Source of the DNA: RHKX01 sp963823565
GTDB lineage: Bacteria; Actinomycetota; Thermoleophilia; Solirubrobacterales; 70-9
Direction of reading: 5' to 3'
NCBI GenBank assembly: GCA_963823565.1
Contig: CAWGLR010000001.1
Span: 930,001-994,000 of the forward strand
Length of the DNA stretch: 64,000 nt
Part shown: one piece after another, positions 20,953 to 28,294 of the stretch
Position numbering within the stretch: position 1 is the first letter of the stretch
How the letters are laid out: each line of letters opens with the position of its first letter
Made by a program: the position numbers and the translations under genes
Notes under the pieces: model-generated
Databases searched by the model: none
What the model saw: only the letters and a program-made list of their open reading frames with translations
What the model was told of the DNA's origin: nothing

Positions 20953-20971
20953 GTTGAGTTTCCTACTCAAC
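20953..20971. promoter_or_regulatory. TetR-like operator palindrome
   Basis: GTTGAGT, a 5-nt spacer (TTCCT), then ACTCAAC: a perfect 7-bp palindrome with 12-nt centre-to-centre arm spacing, in an A/T-rich patch 54 nt upstream of the SCP2-domain gene. It has the shape of a TetR-family binding site. No TetR gene lies nearby, so the regulator is unassigned. The rest of the 224-nt gap 20801-21024 shows only GC-rich sequence. Confidence 0.5.
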
Positions 20972-21024
20972 TTGCCCAACAAGCTAGCGCATCCCGATTC
21001 CCGGGGTACGCATAGAGTGCGGGC

Positions 21025-21453
21025 ATGGTGGATCTGGAGGGGACGCCGGAGGAGATCTACGAGGGAATCGGCGACCTCGAAGAGGACGAGTTCGAGGAGC
21101 TGATGGCCGAGCCGGCCAGCCGCGACCGGGTGATCGACGCGCTGCTCGAGCACATGGCCGACCGCCTCCGTCCCGATGCGGCCGGGGACCTCGACGCGGT
21201 CATCCACATCAAGCTCTGGGACCGGCCCGGCGGCGGCTACGACCACCACGAGCTCGTGGTCCGCGACGGCCGCTGCGAGGCGCGAATGGAGCCGCAGGAC
21301 GATCCCGACCTCACCCTGAAGGTGCGGCCCGGCGACCTGCGGAAGATCGTCACCGGCGAGACCGGGCCGAAGCGCCTCGCCTTCAAGGGCCGGCTGCGGG
21401 CGATCGGCGACATCCGCCTCGGGATGCGCCTGACCGACCTCTTCGACCTCTAG
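21025..21453 (+). CDS. SCP2 sterol-binding-domain protein
   Basis: 142-aa protein with an SCP-2-like lipid-binding fold covering roughly residues 30-142. The pattern is a helix (RVIDALLEHMADRL), beta-strands (AVIHIKLWDRPGG; ELVVRDGRCEARM), DPDLTLKVRPGDLRKIVTGE, and the terminal helix KGRLRAIGDIRLGMRLTDLF. Such proteins bind fatty-acyl or sterol-like lipids, or serve as accessory domains. It stands alone with its own promoter region and a TetR-like palindrome upstream, consistent with control by a lipid-responsive repressor. That link is inference. Confidence 0.82.
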   Translation: MVDLEGTPEEIYEGIGDLEEDEFEELMAEPASRDRVIDALLEHMADRLRPDAAGDLDAVIHIKLWDRPGGGYDHHELVVRDGRCEARMEPQDDPDLTLKVRPGDLRKIVTGETGPKRLAFKGRLRAIGDIRLGMRLTDLFDL

Positions 21454-21557
21454 TCGGCCGCCCGGGCGCGGTCGGCGGCTGAGCCGACGCCAGAGGCTGA
21501 ACGCAGGCCTCCCCCGCTGAGCCGCCCTTCAGCCGGCGGTGGGACCATCGTCAGCGC

Positions 21558-22385
21558 GTGTGGTTCGACTGGGACAACCTCGTCCTGCTCATCGTGCAGG
21601 CGGCTTGCGTGGCGGTGCCGGCGGCGGGGCTGCCGCGACGGCTCGCCCGCTACCGCGGCTCGGCGTGGGCCCTGGTGCTGCCGGTCTCGATCGTCGCCGT
21701 CGTCGGCGGGATCTCGCTCGCCCCGGGAACCGCCGACGTACTCACCTGGATCGCGCTGATCGGGGTGCCGATCGGCGCGGCGCTGGCGTTCGGCTGGGCG
21801 GCGCGGGGGGCGCAACCGCCCCTGGCGGTCCTGGCGGTCGCGCTGCTCGCGCTGGCATGGGCGGCGCAGGACGAGTGGTATGGGCAACTCGCGCGAACGA
21901 TCCTCGTCGCCGCGTCGGCCGTGACGGTGGGGCGGCTGCTCGCCGGCGGCACGCCGCTGGGCCTGCTGAAGGCGGCCGTCTACGCGATGGCGATCCTCGA
22001 CGCATGGCTCGTCTTCTCGGGCAGCCTCGAGCAGCCGAACTCCGTCCTCGTCGCCGCCTCCCCTGGGGCGGACCTGCCGCGGCTCCAGTCCGCCGCGTTC
22101 AACGGGTTCTCGGTCGGCTACGGCGACTACCTCCAGGCGGCGGTCGTCGGCGCGATCCTCGCCGCCGAGCGCCGGCCGCAGGTCATCGCCGCCGCGGCGA
22201 CGCTCCTTATCGCGATCGCCTGGGACCAGCTCTTCCTCGTCTACGACGTGCTGCCGGCGACGATCCCGCCGGCCCTCGCCCTCCTCGCCTCCGAGCTTCC
22301 CCGGCGCCGGTCGCTACTCGCCGTGGGTCCAGTCCGGGACCTCGTACGCCGCTCCCGGAACCCCGCCGACGCAGAGGACCCGTAG
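21558..22385 (+). CDS. Membrane protein with presenilin-like GxGD and PAL motifs
   Basis: 275-aa polytopic membrane protein with about eight or nine hydrophobic segments; the start is a GTG. Three features recall the A22 (presenilin/signal-peptide-peptidase) intramembrane aspartyl proteases. Asp148 lies within a membrane segment (AMAILDAWLVF). Asp190 lies in GYGD, a GxGD motif followed by a hydrophobic helix. PAL at 238-240 (ATIPPALALLA) lies in the last membrane segment, in the correct order. The first motif lacks the usual Tyr before Asp. Prepilin peptidases also use GxGD but lack PAL and have other motifs absent here. It overlaps the 3' end of the convergent cupin gene by 72 bp. Protease function is inferred, not proven. 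Confidence 0.6.
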   Translation: MWFDWDNLVLLIVQAACVAVPAAGLPRRLARYRGSAWALVLPVSIVAVVGGISLAPGTADVLTWIALIGVPIGAALAFGWAARGAQPPLAVLAVALLALAWAAQDEWYGQLARTILVAASAVTVGRLLAGGTPLGLLKAAVYAMAILDAWLVFSGSLEQPNSVLVAASPGADLPRLQSAAFNGFSVGYGDYLQAAVVGAILAAERRPQVIAAAATLLIAIAWDQLFLVYDVLPATIPPALALLASELPRRRSLLAVGPVRDLVRRSRNPADAEDP

Positions 22386-22691
22386 ACCGTCCGGGCCGCT
22401 GGCGAGCGTTCTCGCCGTCCCGGCGTCGACCCGGACGACGTGATCGGGGTCGAGCGGCAGCCGCTCCCCTCCATCGATCACGACCGCGCCGGAGCCGCTC
22501 ATCCCGAGGTAGAGCTCCTGCTGGCCGGAGTCGGACTCGTCGTGGGACTTCGTCTCGTAGTCAGGCGGCAGGTCCATGATCTGGACGCCGAAGGCCGTGA
22601 TGTCGCAGCCCTCGCGGACCAGCTTCGCGAACCCGTCCCAGAGCTGCGGCAGCTCCTCGATCGCGACGCCGACATAGGGATCGTGGCTCAT
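22314..22691 (-). CDS. Cupin-like small protein
   Basis: 125-aa protein with a single cupin (beta-barrel) domain. The core GMSGSGAVVIDGGERLPLDP followed by DHVVRVDAGTARTLASG matches the second cupin motif and the lead-in strands. Preceding residues (DYETKSHDESDSGQQELYLG) supply the usual His/Glu region. Enzymatic or binding role unknown. The ATG at 22691 has AAGGAG 7 nt upstream and overlaps the previous stop (ATGA). It is the last of three coupled genes (23307 down to 22314) with the 63-aa and SnoaL-like proteins. Its 3' end runs antiparallel into the presenilin-like gene. Confidence 0.75.
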   Translation of the reverse strand: MSHDPYVGVAIEELPQLWDGFAKLVREGCDITAFGVQIMDLPPDYETKSHDESDSGQQELYLGMSGSGAVVIDGGERLPLDPDHVVRVDAGTARTLASGPDGLRVLCVGGVPGAAYEVPDWTHGE

Positions 22692-23119
22692 CGCTGCTCT
22701 CCTTCCAGCAGGCCGACGCCACGCAGGATCGTCACCGAGTCCGAGTAGACGTCCTTGCGGGCGATCAGCCCGTTCTCGAATGGGATCACGTCGACCCCCT
22801 CCCATTCGATCGTCGCGCCAGTCGGCTCCGCGACCAGGTTGCCGCGGCGCATCGTGCTCGCGTGCGTGGCTGAGGCCGTCCATTCCTGGACCGCCAGGTC
22901 CTCGCGCACGTACGTGCGGCGGGAGCGGAACGCGATGTCGGGCCAGGTGTCGAAGATGGCCGCGATGTGGTCGCGGGCCTCTTCGCCCGTCGCGGCCTCG
23001 CCCGCGGTGTGGTTCTCGAACACCATGGCGGGCGCGTGCAGCGCCATGATCGCGTCGAGGTCGTGCGCGTTCCATGCCTCGTTGTAGGCCGCGAGGGCCC
23101 GCTCGACGGCATCGCTCAT
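22688..23119 (-). CDS. SnoaL/NTF2-like protein
   Basis: 143-aa protein of the SnoaL-like polyketide-cyclase/NTF2 fold. It shows the typical first helix VERALAAYNEAWNAHDLDAI, then APAMVFENHTAGEAATG, a ... WPDIAFRSR strand, and IPFENGLIARKDVYSD at the end. Such proteins catalyse cyclisation or hydrolysis, or bind small ligands; the substrate is not indicated. It starts at 23119 with GGGAGAGGAG upstream, and both ends overlap neighbours by 4 nt. It is the middle gene of a three-gene operon with cupin-type partners. Confidence 0.82.
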   Translation of the reverse strand: MSDAVERALAAYNEAWNAHDLDAIMALHAPAMVFENHTAGEAATGEEARDHIAAIFDTWPDIAFRSRRTYVREDLAVQEWTASATHASTMRRGNLVAEPTGATIEWEGVDVIPFENGLIARKDVYSDSVTILRGVGLLEGEQR

Positions 23120-23307
23120 CTCTCCTCTCCCTTCCCCCCGCTCTCGATCTCGCCCTCGAACGGGCGCAGTCGTCCGGCCTCGGTCAGCTGGGCCAATGCC
23201 TCGGGGTCGGGCTCGGCGTCCTCGGGATGCTCGCGAGGGTCGGTCAAGAGGACGACATGCTCGCCGGTGACCGGATTGTCGAAGACCTGTCGCGGCGAGC
23301 GATCCAT
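23116..23307 (-). CDS. 63-aa protein resembling a cupin N-terminus
   Basis: Short protein whose first ~25 residues (VFDNPVTGEHVVLLTDP) match the strand that begins many cupin proteins. It ends after 63 residues in a charged tail, without the metal-binding core. AGGAGGAGGGG lies before the ATG, and its stop overlaps the next start (ATGA), so it appears to be expressed. It may be a stand-alone small protein, or a cupin truncated by loss of its core with the SnoaL gene now behind it. It is the first gene of the micro-operon. Confidence 0.55.
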   Translation of the reverse strand: MDRSPRQVFDNPVTGEHVVLLTDPREHPEDAEPDPEALAQLTEAGRLRPFEGEIESGGKGEER

Positions 23308-23747
23308 GGCGGGGCCCCTCCTCCTGGAGGTGGCAGTGGAGGCGGCCGGTACTGCCCCGGCGTCCGCGAAGGACGACCCGATGCGTCAACGAGCGTTCCC
23401 TTCGGAGTCAATCTCGGCATCCGGCTCGGTCGATCCGAGGGGCACGTTGCCGGCACCAAATCCTCCTGTTGATGTCCCCATCCGGCCGAGGAAGCTGCCG
23501 GGGGGTTAGCTCACTGAATGAAGCCGCCTATCCGGATCGTGAGCTATCCGGGGCGACTGCTCTCAACTGGTCTTACGCAGCGAGAGCGAACTCGTGAGAG
23601 TCCGCACTTATTGGTTTTCCTGGGGGGTTTTACGAGGCCAACCCAGGGTCCTCGACTCGCAACACCGGGACGAAACCGTTCACGTCGAATCTGGTTCGCC
23701 CCCTATGTCATCTCCTCGAATTCTACGCCGCGTTAGGTTCCCGAGCA
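23308..23747. other. 440-nt intergenic region
   Basis: Noticeably lower in G+C than its neighbours, with short A/T-rich runs such as TTATTGGTTTTCC. It separates the divergent micro-operon from the membrane-protein pair and must hold promoters for both. I found no tRNA, convincing hairpin or coding-like frame; the 72-codon frame at 23518 lacks the local codon bias. Confidence 0.5.
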
Positions 23748-24023
23748 ATGGGTTGCTTCATTCCGCTGCTGGCGATCATCTCCCCGCGCTTGGCGCTGTT
23801 CGCGATCTTCCTGTTCTCGAACATGCTCGACCGGGCCTACGACAGCTGGATCGTCCCGCTGCTGGGGTTCTTCCTGCTGCCGTGGACGACGCTGGCGTAC
23901 GCGGTGATGTGGAGCGTCGACCCCAACGGCGTCGAGGGCTTCGACTGGTTCATCGTGATCCTCGCCTTCCTCGCCGATCTCGCCGCCTACGCGAGCAGCG
24001 ATCGGCGCCGGCGCGCCGACTGA
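23748..24023 (+). CDS. Small conserved membrane protein
   Basis: 91-aa membrane protein with two to three hydrophobic segments: MGCFIPLLAIISPRLALFAI, then LDRAYDSWIVPLLGFFLLPW, then WFIVILAFLADLAAYAS, ending in a short basic tail SDRRRRAD. The pattern recurs as a small uncharacterised membrane protein in actinobacteria; no function is known to me. Its stop is 3 nt before the start of the next membrane-protein gene, so the two are co-translated. Confidence 0.7.
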   Translation: MGCFIPLLAIISPRLALFAIFLFSNMLDRAYDSWIVPLLGFFLLPWTTLAYAVMWSVDPNGVEGFDWFIVILAFLADLAAYASSDRRRRAD

Positions 24024-24026
24024 TCA

Positions 24027-24791
24027 GTGACGCACCGTCCGCCGGGCACTTTCCCGGAGGTGCTGGGGCGGATGCTCGCCCTCTTCCGCGCCCACTGGCG
24101 GGTCATGCTCGCCGCGGGGCTCGTCATCTTCGCACCCGTAGGCCTGCTCGAGACCCTCGACACGAGCCTGAAGGATGCGACCGGGGACGCCGACGACCTG
24201 CTGAGCGTGATCGAGGTCATCGGCATCGGCCTGCTCGACGTCGCCGGGGCGCTGCTCGGGCAGATCCTGTTCGCGGGCGTCATCAGCGCCCTCGCTACCA
24301 CCGGGCGGACTCCCGGCGGGCTCGGGCAACTTCTGCGCGAGCTGCCGGTCGGGCGCCTGATCCTCGCCGACATCGCCTTCGTGCTCGTCGTCGTCGCCGG
24401 CTTCGCGCTGCTGATCGTGCCGGGGTTCGTCTTCCTCGTCTGGTTCAGCCTGATCGGGCCGGTCATCGAGGTCGAGCGGATCGGGGTGGTGGCCGCGTTC
24501 AGGCGCAGCCGGCAGATCGTTCGCACCAGGACCGGGCTCGTTGCCGCGTTCGTCCTTCCGCTCGCCTTCGCGGAGGCCGCGCTCGACCAGGCCATCCGCT
24601 CCGCCTCCATCTGGTCGCTCGGGGACAACTTCTTCGGCGACTGGACGGCCGGGGCGCTCGCGACCCTCGTGACCTCCGGCCTCGCGGCGCTGGCGGTGAG
24701 CGTCCTCTACCTCGAGCTCAGCGGCCGCGGAGCTTCGCTTCGTACTCCTCCTGCGGGGTCCCGCCGACCGCGTCGCGAACTGCCCGCTTGA
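24027..24791 (+). CDS. Polytopic membrane protein, YciC/GDPD-membrane-domain-like
   Basis: 254-aa integral membrane protein with about six hydrophobic segments. The N-terminus FPEVLGRMLALFRAHWRVML and the loop RIGVVAAFRRSRQIVR (about residue 150) follow the pattern of YciC and of the membrane domain attached to some glycerophosphodiester phosphodiesterases. Its function is unknown; it may support membrane lipid organisation. The start is a GTG 3 nt after the previous stop. The last 74 bp overlap the end of a convergent membrane-protein gene. Confidence 0.65.
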   Translation: MTHRPPGTFPEVLGRMLALFRAHWRVMLAAGLVIFAPVGLLETLDTSLKDATGDADDLLSVIEVIGIGLLDVAGALLGQILFAGVISALATTGRTPGGLGQLLRELPVGRLILADIAFVLVVVAGFALLIVPGFVFLVWFSLIGPVIEVERIGVVAAFRRSRQIVRTRTGLVAAFVLPLAFAEAALDQAIRSASIWSLGDNFFGDWTAGALATLVTSGLAALAVSVLYLELSGRGASLRTPPAGSRRPRRELPA

Positions 24792-25512
24792 ACCGGTCGG
24801 TGCGACGGTCGGGGCGGAAGCGCTCCTCGGCGCGAGCCTCCTTCGCCGGGTTCCGCTCGCCGTAGCGCCGCTTCGCCCAGGCCGAGCCCGGCTTGGCGAG
24901 TCGGGCGGCCCCGTAGATCGCCAGCGGCGTGACGATCAGTCCGACGGTGCCGTGCCAGAGCCGCTGCTTGAGCAGGCAGATCGTCGCCATCGACAGGTTG
25001 AACGCCACCGTGATCACGCTGGCGATCACCGCTCCCGTGCTGTCACCCGAGAGCTCGAACGGCCGGAAGCCCATCAGGACGAGGCCGAGGGCCACGACGG
25101 CGAGGACCGCGGCGTCGACCGACGCCCTCCCCTCCTCCTTCCAGTAGACGTCGTCGAGGTAGACCCAGAGCGCGAATTCGTCGATCGTCAGGCCGATACC
25201 GACTCCGAAGAGGAACGCGCAGATCTCGTAGATCGGGGAGGTCGCGAAGCCGGCGAAGCTGATCGTGCCGGCGACCATCATCAGCACGATCCCGAAGACG
25301 AGGTGGTGGACGTGGAGGCCGCCATCGCTGACGATGCTGCCCGGCCACCAGGGCACGCGGGGGCTCCGCATGAGCCGCGTCGACATGCGGATGAATCCGA
25401 ACGAGATCAGGATCCCGAGCAGCACCAGGAAGAGCCACTGGCGGTCGTGCGCGACGAGCTGGTCCTGCCAGAAGTCGACGATGAAGAAGGCGAGCGGTGG
25501 CACCCCGCGCAC
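24718..25512 (-). CDS. Conserved actinobacterial membrane protein
   Basis: 264-aa membrane protein with five or six transmembrane segments in the first ~185 residues (FLVLLGILISFGFIRMSTRL; HHLVFGIVLMMVAGTISFAG; FLFGVGIGLTIDEFALWVYL), then a basic cytoplasmic tail. The WPGSIVSDGGLHVHH and IDEFALWVYLDDVYW segments typify an uncharacterised family common in actinobacteria. I chose the GTG at 25512 because GGGGCGAG lies 7 nt upstream; another GTG is at 25503. It shares a 57-nt promoter region with the divergent aldo/keto reductase, which holds short inverted CCCC/GGGG runs. Confidence 0.75.
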   Translation of the reverse strand: MRGVPPLAFFIVDFWQDQLVAHDRQWLFLVLLGILISFGFIRMSTRLMRSPRVPWWPGSIVSDGGLHVHHLVFGIVLMMVAGTISFAGFATSPIYEICAFLFGVGIGLTIDEFALWVYLDDVYWKEEGRASVDAAVLAVVALGLVLMGFRPFELSGDSTGAVIASVITVAFNLSMATICLLKQRLWHGTVGLIVTPLAIYGAARLAKPGSAWAKRRYGERNPAKEARAEERFRPDRRTDRFKRAVRDAVGGTPQEEYEAKLRGR

Positions 25513-25569
25513 GATAGTCTCGCCCCGGCCGGGTTTAGCGACCCCCCAACCGGGGAACGGGGTTTCCCC

Positions 25570-26541
<972 letters not shown>

Positions 26542-26545
26542 GCGG

Positions 26546-26890
26546 TCAACCCAGCTCGGGGATGTGCTCCTCGAGGTGGCGCGCGATCGTCTCGCGGACC
26601 CAGCGGCGCTCCGCCGCCGACGCCATCCGGTAGCGGCCGAGCAGCATCTTCTGGCCGTCGATCGGCAACCCCGCGATCTCCCAGCGGACGGCGAGCCGCT
26701 CGAACAGCGCCTCCTCGCGGCGCTGCCAGGCATCCTCGGCGGAGGCGGCGGCGCTGGCCGGCGGCTCCCCGAGCTTGCGCACGGTCCCCTCGCTCAGCTC
26801 CCGCCGCAGCGTCAGCACGTTGCCCTCCTGGTCCGTGTAGTCGCTCGTCGGCACCGGGCGCCGCTCGCGCCTTCGCTTCCGCTTGGCCAC
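26546..26890 (-). CDS. Conserved hypothetical protein
   Basis: 114-aa soluble protein with a very basic start (AKRKRRRERRPVP), a YTDQEGNVLTLRREL segment, and a helical half (WQRREEALFERLAVRWEIAG; YRMASAAERRWVRETIARHL). The start is a GTG at 26890. I do not recognise the family; the basic N-terminus suggests nucleic-acid or ribosome contact, but this is only a guess. It is divergent from the disulfide-oxidoreductase gene, with about 30 nt between starts. Confidence 0.6.
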   Translation of the reverse strand: MAKRKRRRERRPVPTSDYTDQEGNVLTLRRELSEGTVRKLGEPPASAAASAEDAWQRREEALFERLAVRWEIAGLPIDGQKMLLGRYRMASAAERRWVRETIARHLEEHIPELG

Positions 26891-26920
26891 GCGGGGCAGT
26901 CTCGCACTAGGGTTGAGCCG

Positions 26921-28282
26921 GTGGCGGAGCGGGAGTTCGATGCGATCGTGATCGGCGCCGGCCCGGCCGGCGAGGTCGCCGCCGGGCGGCTGGCCGACGG
27001 CGGCGCCGAGGTCGCCCTCGTCGAGAAGCACCTCGTCGGCGGCGAGTGCTCGTTCTACGCCTGCATGCCATCGAAGGCGCTGCTGCGACCCGCCGAGCTC
27101 CTCGCCGAGGTCAGGCGGGTCCCGGGGATCCCGGTCGGCGACGCGCTCGACGTCGAGCGCGTGCTCGCGCGGCGCGACGAGGTCATCCACGACCTCGACG
27201 ACTCGGTGCAGATGCCCTGGCTCGAGAAGCGCGGGATCGAGCTCTACCGCGATCACGGCCGGCTCGACGGCGAGCGCCGGGTCCGGGCCGGGGACGAGGT
27301 GCTGACGGCCCGCAAGGGAGTCGTCGTCGCCACCGGCAGCGGCCCGCTCGTACCGCCGATCGACGGGCTCGAGGAGGCGCATGCGTGGTCGAACCGCGAG
27401 GTGACCACAGCCAAGCGGCCGCCGCAGAGCATGATCGTCCTCGGCGGCGGCCCCGTCGGGGTGGAGATGGCGCAGGCGTGGAGCTCGCTCGGCACCGCGG
27501 TCGCTCTCGTCGAGGCCGCCGACCGCGTGCTCTCGCGCGAGGAGCCGTTCGCGAGCGAGCAGGTCACCGAGGCGCTCAGCGAGGCCGGCGTTCAGGTGAT
27601 CACCGGCGCGAAGGCGACCGAGGTCCGCGAGGGCGAGGGATCGTTCTCGCTCGGGCTCGACGACGGCGGCGAGCTCGCCGCCGAGCGGCTACTCGTCGCG
27701 GTCGGCAGGCGCCCCCGCGTCGAGGACATCGGGTTGGAGTCGGTCGGGATCGAGGCCGGCGGGCCGATCGAGGTCGACGAGCGCATGCGCGCCGGCGGCC
27801 GCGACTGGCTCTACGCGGTGGGCGACGTCAACGGCCGGGTGCTGCTCACGCACATGGGCAAGTACCAGGCGCGGGTCGCGGCAGACAACATCCTCGGCCG
27901 CGACGCAGTCGTCCGCCACGACGACGAACGCTCGCCGCGCATCGTCTTCACCGACCCCGAGGTAGCCGCGGTCGGCCGCACGCTCGCCGCCGCCCGGGAG
28001 GCCGGGATCGATGCGAAGGAGGTCGACGTCTCCACGGCGGGAACCGCCGGCGCCTCCTTCCACGGGCGCAACGCCGAGGGCACGAGCCGCCTCGTGATCG
28101 ACGAGGAGCGGCGCGTGGTCGTCGGCGCGACGTTCGTCGGCCCGGACGCGAACGAGCTCATCCATGCCGCCACCATCGCGATCGCCGGCGAGGTGCCGCT
28201 GGAGCGGCTGGCGGAGGCGATCCCGGCGTTCCCGACGCGGAACGAGATCTGGCTCAACCTGCTCGGCGCCTACGGGCTGTAG
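26921..28282 (+). CDS. FAD-dependent pyridine-nucleotide disulfide oxidoreductase
   Basis: 453-aa flavoenzyme of the lipoamide dehydrogenase/mercuric reductase family. FAD fold VIGAGPAGEVAAGRL is at the N-terminus. The redox-active disulfide is Cys43 and Cys48 in GGECSFYACMPSK. An NAD(P) fold is at LGGGPVGVEMAQAW, and the second FAD contact is YAVGDVNGRVLLTHMGKYQ. The C-terminal dimerisation motif reads AIPAFPTRNEIW, so the catalytic His of the normal HPT is Phe. This variant occurs in an actinobacterial subfamily and implies a substrate or mechanism different from true E3. The start is a GTG. It is not linked to 2-oxoacid dehydrogenase genes. Confidence 0.85.
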   Translation: MAEREFDAIVIGAGPAGEVAAGRLADGGAEVALVEKHLVGGECSFYACMPSKALLRPAELLAEVRRVPGIPVGDALDVERVLARRDEVIHDLDDSVQMPWLEKRGIELYRDHGRLDGERRVRAGDEVLTARKGVVVATGSGPLVPPIDGLEEAHAWSNREVTTAKRPPQSMIVLGGGPVGVEMAQAWSSLGTAVALVEAADRVLSREEPFASEQVTEALSEAGVQVITGAKATEVREGEGSFSLGLDDGGELAAERLLVAVGRRPRVEDIGLESVGIEAGGPIEVDERMRAGGRDWLYAVGDVNGRVLLTHMGKYQARVAADNILGRDAVVRHDDERSPRIVFTDPEVAAVGRTLAAAREAGIDAKEVDVSTAGTAGASFHGRNAEGTSRLVIDEERRVVVGATFVGPDANELIHAATIAIAGEVPLERLAEAIPAFPTRNEIWLNLLGAYGL

Positions 28283-28294
28283 GCGCGGGGGCGC

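Noticed and set aside
21558..22385. Type A24 prepilin peptidase
   Set aside because: GxGD is shared, but the N-terminal methylase domain, first A24 Asp motif and pilus gene context are absent, while PAL is present.
23518..23736. 72-codon ORF in the intergenic region
   Set aside because: It lacks the G/C third-position bias of this genome and a binding site.
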